Positions 10,801 through 18,841 of a stretch of 25,623 nucleotides of DNA are shown in pieces. The stretch spans positions 176,283 through 201,905 of the forward strand of contig NW_014577219.1 in assembly GCF_000485595.1 (NCBI RefSeq), given 5' to 3'. Within the stretch, counting starts at the first letter, position 1, and every line of letters starts with the position of its first letter. This DNA is from Priapulus caudatus (taxonomy: Eukaryota > Priapulida > Priapulimorpha > Priapulimorphida > Priapulidae). The notes beneath the pieces were generated by a model, which saw only the letters and a list, made by a program, of their open reading frames with translations, was not told where the DNA came from and made no database searches. A program made the position numbers and the translations under genes.

Positions 10801-13800
10801 ACTCACAAATCTAATTTGATGTTTAAGATATTTTACGTACTATCCTAAATGTTCGGGCCATGCAACGTAAGCTGGTACAAAGCCTTGCGATAAACGCACA
10901 AAAAACTCAACAAATGGAACTAAGTGAATCTACAAGCAGGGGGCCAACCAGCTAAAGCTAATAACAAACTCGCAAAACTTCCAAGATGGAGGGGACGACT
11001 CTAAAATTAACTACAGATCAGCGACACTATGCAAACTAGCAAACTAGCAGACGGGCAGGGCAGACGGGCAGGCGGGCACGTAGTCAATTAGTTGGCATTT
11101 AGACTGCATGATAAAACAAGATTTTAGTCACGTACACCATCTTTCTTATCCCCGTGTGTAAGCAAAAGTTCGCGAAAACGTAAGGATACATCTCTCCACC
11201 CCCACCATCACACCGGCAGTAGAGAAAAATCTTGACGTTAACGTCAGACGAGTGATCCAATTAACTCGTAACCAATGGCAACAACATTGCCGGCAGCAGA
11301 GATGATAACTTCCATCAGCGGAAATCGACAGACGAACGTCAGAGGGGTCAAAGCTCTTAGGTTTGTGACCACTAGTGGCGAGGTGCGTATGCACGGACGC
11401 TCTCGCCTCTCTACTTAATAACCACAATGTAGCTGACCACCACCCCCCCTGACGTCAGTGGACATAAAAATAATATTTAAAGATGACAGTCAAGATACAC
11501 AGATGAAAGTAGAGATATAAAAACACAGAGTGAGAAGGAGACAGAGAGAGATAGGGGGTTAGCCTTAGAGGGGGCAGAGTGGTGGGGAGAGAAAAAGAAA
11601 AGGAACCCCTTTTCTGTTTTCTCTAGTTGCCTCATCCATTACTATGATGAAAAGTAAGGGACTTAATACCGAGCCTTGATGTACCCCTACTCCAATGTCA
11701 AACTCCTCTGACGTCCCTGCTGTCGTTCTAACCCTTGATCTGGTTCCCACATACATTGACATCATCGCTGTTATCATCCTTTCAGGTACTTTTTTCCTTC
11801 TTAAGGCCCACCTTGTTAAGGACAACGTGTACGTATTATCAGGCCGGACGTGCTTCTTCTTTTTTTAATTTATCAAACGCGACGGGGAGGGAGGGAAAGA
11901 TGTTATACAACATGGAATATGTGATAAAGGCATTTAGAAGCAAACAGCCACGGCGGTTCATGGACATCGTCCAATGTTTCAGAAGCACCGGAGCAAGCAG
12001 TAAGGCCATCCTTAAAAAATTATATGTTTGCTGTCCTCCGACCGACCCACCAAAATAGCCGCAACCCAAAAGTTTTTTTGGACATTTTGGGTTCCACATT
12101 TTTTTTTTTTTTACATTTCTCATAGTTAAGACTGAAACACAAAGCATGTGTGGCAAACATGAGGACAGACTTAAAATAACTATTACGCCTTACAAAAAAA
12201 AATGACCTACCTACCTACCCACTAAAAAAATCATGGGTCGGGGGACAGCAAACATAGAATTTTTTAAGGATGGCCTAATCGGCACTTGTCGACAGGGCCG
12301 TGACGAAAACTCGAGCACTGACCCTGTCCTTCTGTGACACCCCCTCCTACTACCTAGGACACACTCTCGCGATACAAATAACAACCCCACGTGTCTGTCA
12401 CCACTGGCCGTGGGGCCACAAGCTATATCAGCACTGAACACACACGGCTTGTGGCCTTCATAACAATCAAGGCAGCGCAAAAAAAAACGAGAGCTAGAAG
12501 ATCACTCGCCGGATCTGGGTCTCCGGACTAAAATAATGCGTATCGCCACCGTGTGCAGCGACTGCACCTATTTCTACACCGGCGCGTGGATGGATTGCCA
12601 CCCGGGGCCGCACCTTCACGGAAAAAGAAGAAAGTCAGTGGTGACAGTCTCTACAATCTGCTAACGACTCCCCCCCCCCACGGCCTTCACCTCCAGTGCT
12701 TTCACTTCTACTCAGTAACCATGACAATATAACAGCGTGAACTTCCTCGTTCGTATCACCACGTTAGAAAGGGGTTGTGGTATCTTGTAGAGACTGTATA
12801 TTGACCCACAGGCTCTTTGAAGAACAACAACAAATTCTTTTTATTCAGTGACGCCACATATCTAATTACTAAACGGTGTGTTACACTATCAGGAGTCTAT
12901 CAATCAGGAGTCTATCAATCAGGAGTCTATCGATCAGGAGTCTATTGATACGAGTCTCCTGATACTATATGTAAACTTGACAATACTGGTCGAGCCAAGA
13001 GTAAAGGACTATCAGCACCTTTCCACGTTTAGACTATGTAAATAGAAAGGCTAGAACACCGATCGCACGTCTACTTACACCCTTGCCTGTGCCGACCATG
13101 ATCCTTTGTGGGATAGCATAGATCTTGCTCTTCATCAGTACCTCTGATCCCGGCTCGAGTTCTATTAATAGCACACGGAAGTTTGTCCCGCCGAGATCCA
13201 ACGCCAAGAACTTTCCTCGTTCTGTAAATAGATAAATCACGGAATTGACCACTATGCGTCTTTTTTTCATGCATGCACACGTTCGAAATATAACTCGGGG
13301 TCTCTGTGTTGTATTGTAATGTCCGTGCGTCATGAAAACAGCAGTCATTGGTCGTTAGGGATACATCGATCATGCATCACACAACATTCATCATTCTGAC
13401 CTTTTCACTGACACTCATTCCACCTCCACAAACCGGTCGTCCCAGCTTTAGGCAAAAGTATCCCGACATTTAAACGCCGATGAGATTTCACTAGGCACAA
13501 CGATATTTTCACTGTGTATATGTAAATCAAGGAGTGAACTGGTTTCCAAACATAATCACATTGTGGGTAGCACAGTTTCCTACTGGGAAAGAACTCGACA
13601 AAAACCAAGAATGTTCAACAAGGTCATAGTGAAAGAGTTAATTATAGTTAGTCATTGATCAATATCTAAACAGCCCATACATACATACATACATATATAT
13701 ATATATCCAGGTCTCATAGAAGTATAGTACATCACACAAACGTAATAATATTTCTTCTTGAAAATGTCATGGAGGACACTCCAAGAACACTCAAGCAAGT

Positions 13801-16800
13801 ACGTGAAAATGTGCGCCGTATTCATTTCCTCGTGAAACTAGTAAGTTCATACTTGTACTTGATTTAGATTTCTTATTTACCTAACCCAACCAAATGCAAA
13901 GCTTACCTTGAGAATCGCTGGGCAACAATCTGTTTTCAGTCGCTCATTTATTCACGTCTTCATACTAACAAAGCTAATCATTGAATTCTCTCACATCTTT
14001 TTACTCTCAGTGGTTAGGATTCATTGAAAAAACTATCGTAATGTTTACACGTAACCATGGCACTAATTAAGTTTCAAAGCACTTCACGCGTAGCAGGGTG
14101 GCAGCTGCTGGCTGGCCAAATCCACTCTTTTTTTAAACTTTCACTAGTCTAAATTTTCTAAATAATACATCTCACCGCATTTGGTAACATGCGCAAATTT
14201 GCATGTCCCGTGAGAGTTTATCCGGTGAGTTTAGGACGGAGTATTAGTAGCGGTTCGTGCGAGAAATATAATGTTGAAGCAGATTATCACTCAGTCTTGG
14301 ATATAAATCTGAAAACCCATTGCCAGCCAAACGTTGATGTCTACTAAATAACCTATAGTCAAATACATATATTATATACAAGACATAAATTAAGCCAGGG
14401 CTGCCTAAGAAGGTACCAGTCTTAAACTGGGAACGGGTTGTTATTTCCAACTCTGGGACATATAATACGTACACCACGAGTCGAAAAATGCTTTACTTGG
14501 CCATGAGCATTCACTGACATGCCTAGCTCTAGTTGCAAACAATGTCGCTTTTTGCAAGCTAATTGAATGCAAGCAGGCGAATACATACATGGAAGACTGG
14601 CTGTAACATGGGAAGTTTGCTTACAATTACATCAGAAGTAGATAATAGGGAAGGCGTGTGACTTCAATAAACAAGGGAAATTCGTCATTTACTAGCCTTA
14701 GAATACCTACGATTTACTACGCGTAACTCAACCAACTTGAGCTCAAATCGTACGTACACAGTACATTCGCCTAGCATCGTGCGAAATCGTTTCCTCGTAT
14801 ACACCCGCAATCCGGAGATACAGACTAAAACGTACGACACGATTATCCATTCTGTTGCCAGCAAACCAAATGTATAAACCGCCTAACTTGAAACAAAAGG
14901 ACGCTACTATACGGTTTATACATTATATCTCCGGATTGCGGGTGTATACGAGGAAACGATTTCGCATGATGCTAGGCGAATGTACTGTGTACGATTTGAG
15001 CTCAAGTTGGCTGAGTTACGCGTAGTAAATCGTAGGTATTCTAAGGCTAGTAAATGACGAATTTCCCTTGTTTATTGAAGTCACACTCCTTCCCTATTAT
15101 CTACTTCTGCTTACATGTAACATTATGTTTACACGGTGAGTGCTGGAATGGCACGTATCAATTCGAGGAAGAGGGTTTTTAGTGTGAAAGCAAGCAACGT
15201 GGCCCGTCATAGCAGATTGTTTTGCGAATATATATATGCGTCTTGTTTCTCACATGGCGTATATTACTGCAACGTCATTTTTTGTTATTTTGTTGACACT
15301 GCTGACATAGATCTTTTACTTATTATTTTTTCCTTTGCTGTTCCTACAGACAGATTGCCTTGCCACCACCATATTATAATGGTTAGGGTTAGGGTGAGGG
15401 TTAGGGTTAGGCATGAAATTTATCGGCATGTATATTTCCCTAAACGGCTGAATTTTATGACCGACTAAATTAACTGAATTAATTGTCATTATGAATACCA
15501 TTAACGTATGCTGGGTCTGAAATTAGGGCAACATTTCTGGGTGTCAGCAGGAGCTATTGAGCTTAAGGGTGCAAAACGTCAACCTAAGCACTAAGCCAGC
15601 AGATGTCTAGGACAGATAAAAGGGTAGAGGTCAGGCAACCTCTGGTCCTCCAGGTTGGGGGATGGGCACATTGACAGACAGTCACGGCAGCAACGGCTGT
15701 TCAGAAGTTACAGAAACAGTGATGCTGAAATCCCTGCAAGCATCTAGCTCTAAAAAAAGAAACCTCCCTCACAGGCAAACAGCTACGGAGAAACGTGACA
15801 GAACCTGCAAGGACCCTGTATTACTAAACGACCTTTTTTATTAACCAGGACGACCATGAAAATCACCACTTCAGACTGAAAGGTCTCCACAGGCGACTGG
15901 TAAAACAACCAGGTTATCTAGATAGCAAGAGAACTAAGTGAGTGTATAATCATGGTTCCTGGATGGTGTGAAACCCAGAATACGGTGAGCCGCCTTCTAA
16001 ATAATGATAAAGCTTCAGGAAAAAAGGAACTCCCTCCAAAGCAATTATAAAACCCAACCTGTACAGTCTTAGATACTGTTTGGGTTATTCAACCAAACAT
16101 TGTGATAATGGGACTTGACTTCAGAGGACTAGAAAATAGGACAAGTAATTAAGTCTGTACGAGGCATTTACTCAACCGCAATGAAAAAAAACATTTTTGT
16201 CTGTCTCGGGCAAGATCTAAACAGAGACATCTGCGAACGAACAAAAACAGCAGTGGATGCCAGGGTAAGAGAGAAACAAGAAGGAATCTTTTGCTCAGGA
16301 CTGACCATGCACAGATAAAATCAACCTCCCTTTAAATTTAATATTAAAGCACACTATCGAACAGAACTCAGCCTTGCATACCAGCATTAACTACTAAAGG
16401 ACATTCGATAAGCTAGACAGAGGCCCTCTGGATGTTGCTCGGGCACTACGGAATACAAGCGACGCTGCATTGATGGAAGCCACCTACGATGGATCAACAT
16501 GCAGAGTTATAAATGCTGGTAGGCCTTCGGCAGCTTTCACAGTGCTGGCTAATCAAAGCAAAACAAGGATGCCTTCGTTCTCTTTTGCTCTTCTGGACAG
16601 ATATATAAATTGTATCGTGGAAGACGATCAAAAACAAAAGATATGGGATCCAAAGGTCTTTCCGAACACAACTGCATAATTCTCCTGACTTTGCACAGCA
16701 GAATGACCTAGTTCTTCTTTCACTCATCCACCAATAAATCCAAGATAATGACACTGAAGGGTTGTGATTTTTCTCTATGTAGTACAGGGGGCATGCTACT

Positions 16801-18810
16801 CATTTTGACAACTTTTTGTCCGTGACTCATTTACTATTTATGCATTCATTCGTTCATTCATTCATTTATTCATTCGTTCATTCATTCATTTATTCATCCG
16901 ACTCCCGTAGGGGTCAGTGAAGCATTGACAATATTTTTCCTCTACGACCATCTACCTCGCATCGCCACTTTCATTTCGACTGGTTCAAGCCCAGTGTCTC
17001 CAACTAGTAGAGATTTCAGGGTGATATTGGGACGACCAACACGACGCCTGGAATCTGGCGACCACAGCAGTAACCTGGCTGCAGGCTCTTCGTGACGAGA
17101 AACATGACCCATACATGTATGCATATGTTTTAATAAGATATACCTTGCACTTCTCATGCAGGAGCGCATCCTTTCCCCAGAGGATTGCAATCGGGAACCT
17201 GGATGTTGGTATGTTGCCTATTGTAACCGACTTGTTCCTTCTGGAATAGGCTGGATCACTTACCAGTGCCATCGGGTATTGAGCGTACGTAGGATGGGAA
17301 CATCTTGACAGCGGCCGTCGCATTGTCCTTCCTGCCTAGACCCCGGTTGAAAGCTGTCATCATCAAGTCCCGAACTTTGCCATAGGTTTCATCTGATAGT
17401 TTCAGCTCAGAGAGCAGAAGGTCAATCTATTAGCAGAGAAATAGAAAATACTTGGGTACAGACGGCATACAGCACAGCATCAGGCAAGCATGCTCGCATG
17501 TTCTATATATAGAGACATATATAAATATTGATGTCTGAATTTACCCCCTTCCTATACAAATAAAATCGCATCAACGAGGTACGGGTACATGAATTTTTTT
17601 TTACAAACAGTCGAGATGGATGGTCACACAATTTTATGTTAAATCTGTTGACAATTCTGCTTTTGCGTAGACGTCACAGCAGACGTCACTAACATGTAGC
17701 AGATGTGCTGTAGGGTAATATTACGCAAGGGTTAGTCTACATTTAGCAAACAGTCCCCGCCAGCAGTGGCATTGCCCTTTACACCAACAACTCTATTCTG
17801 AGCTGAGATTTAACTGCTTCGACACTCACTGTATCATCTCTATATAAAGGACAAGGGTCGCCAAGCAGATTTCATCCTCATATCTTGGCTGATGTTAACC
17901 AAACATTTGAACACCAGTAGTATGGCAGTATTGATTTGCAATACAGTCAGCAGAATGTTCCGTGGAACATGTATCACACAGCGCATCGATAACGCCACAA
18001 ATTTCTACAAAACGTTGGATGAATAAGAAGAGCATGAACATATCTGTACTGTATAGTGTTTATATGCTCGCGATAATAGACATATATAGCTTTGATACTT
18101 GAGTCACATGTATTGACGTGCTGTATAATTAATAGAAAGGAAGAATGGGGGTGGGTTGTAGTACGCTTGACTGCATGGAAAGTCGATCGCCCGCAACAAT
18201 CCAACCACATCTAATACCACGCTCATCACTCGTAAGCACGCTTAGCAACCATCTTTACCTGACACGTATATTATTCTATCCCGTCTCAACGTCTTACGCC
18301 CTTATATTTTTTAACGATTCTCCCACACCCAAACCCCGGCAGCATAAATGACTGTGTGACTATGGAAACAGCATACGTTACATACGGTCAAGCGTACATA
18401 ACACTATTAACAGCAAGTCTATTATGTACTCTACTCTATATGTACTCTATGTACATAGAGTACAATGTACTGTACATACAGTACTCTATGTTTACTCTAT
18501 GTACATCTATTATGTATACTCTTGATACGGTCAAGACAACCCGAGTATGCTACACCACCGCCAACGCAGGTCTCACATCGGGCACATGAATGGGGCGTGA
18601 CCTGCACCTTGTATTCTGCATGGGTAGATGCATGCACACACTACTACTAGTACTACAGTACCCTAGCTACTACACCGAGCAGGTAGAAGAGAGGGCCCAA
18701 GCCTAGTGTTTAGCACACCGGATTAGTTTAGCACATATGCGAAAACATATTTGCGGGGTACCAGACTATCCCTGATCCGAAGAGAGGACTGCGGCGCCAC
18801 TCGCTTCCTA

Positions 18811-18841
<31 letters not shown>

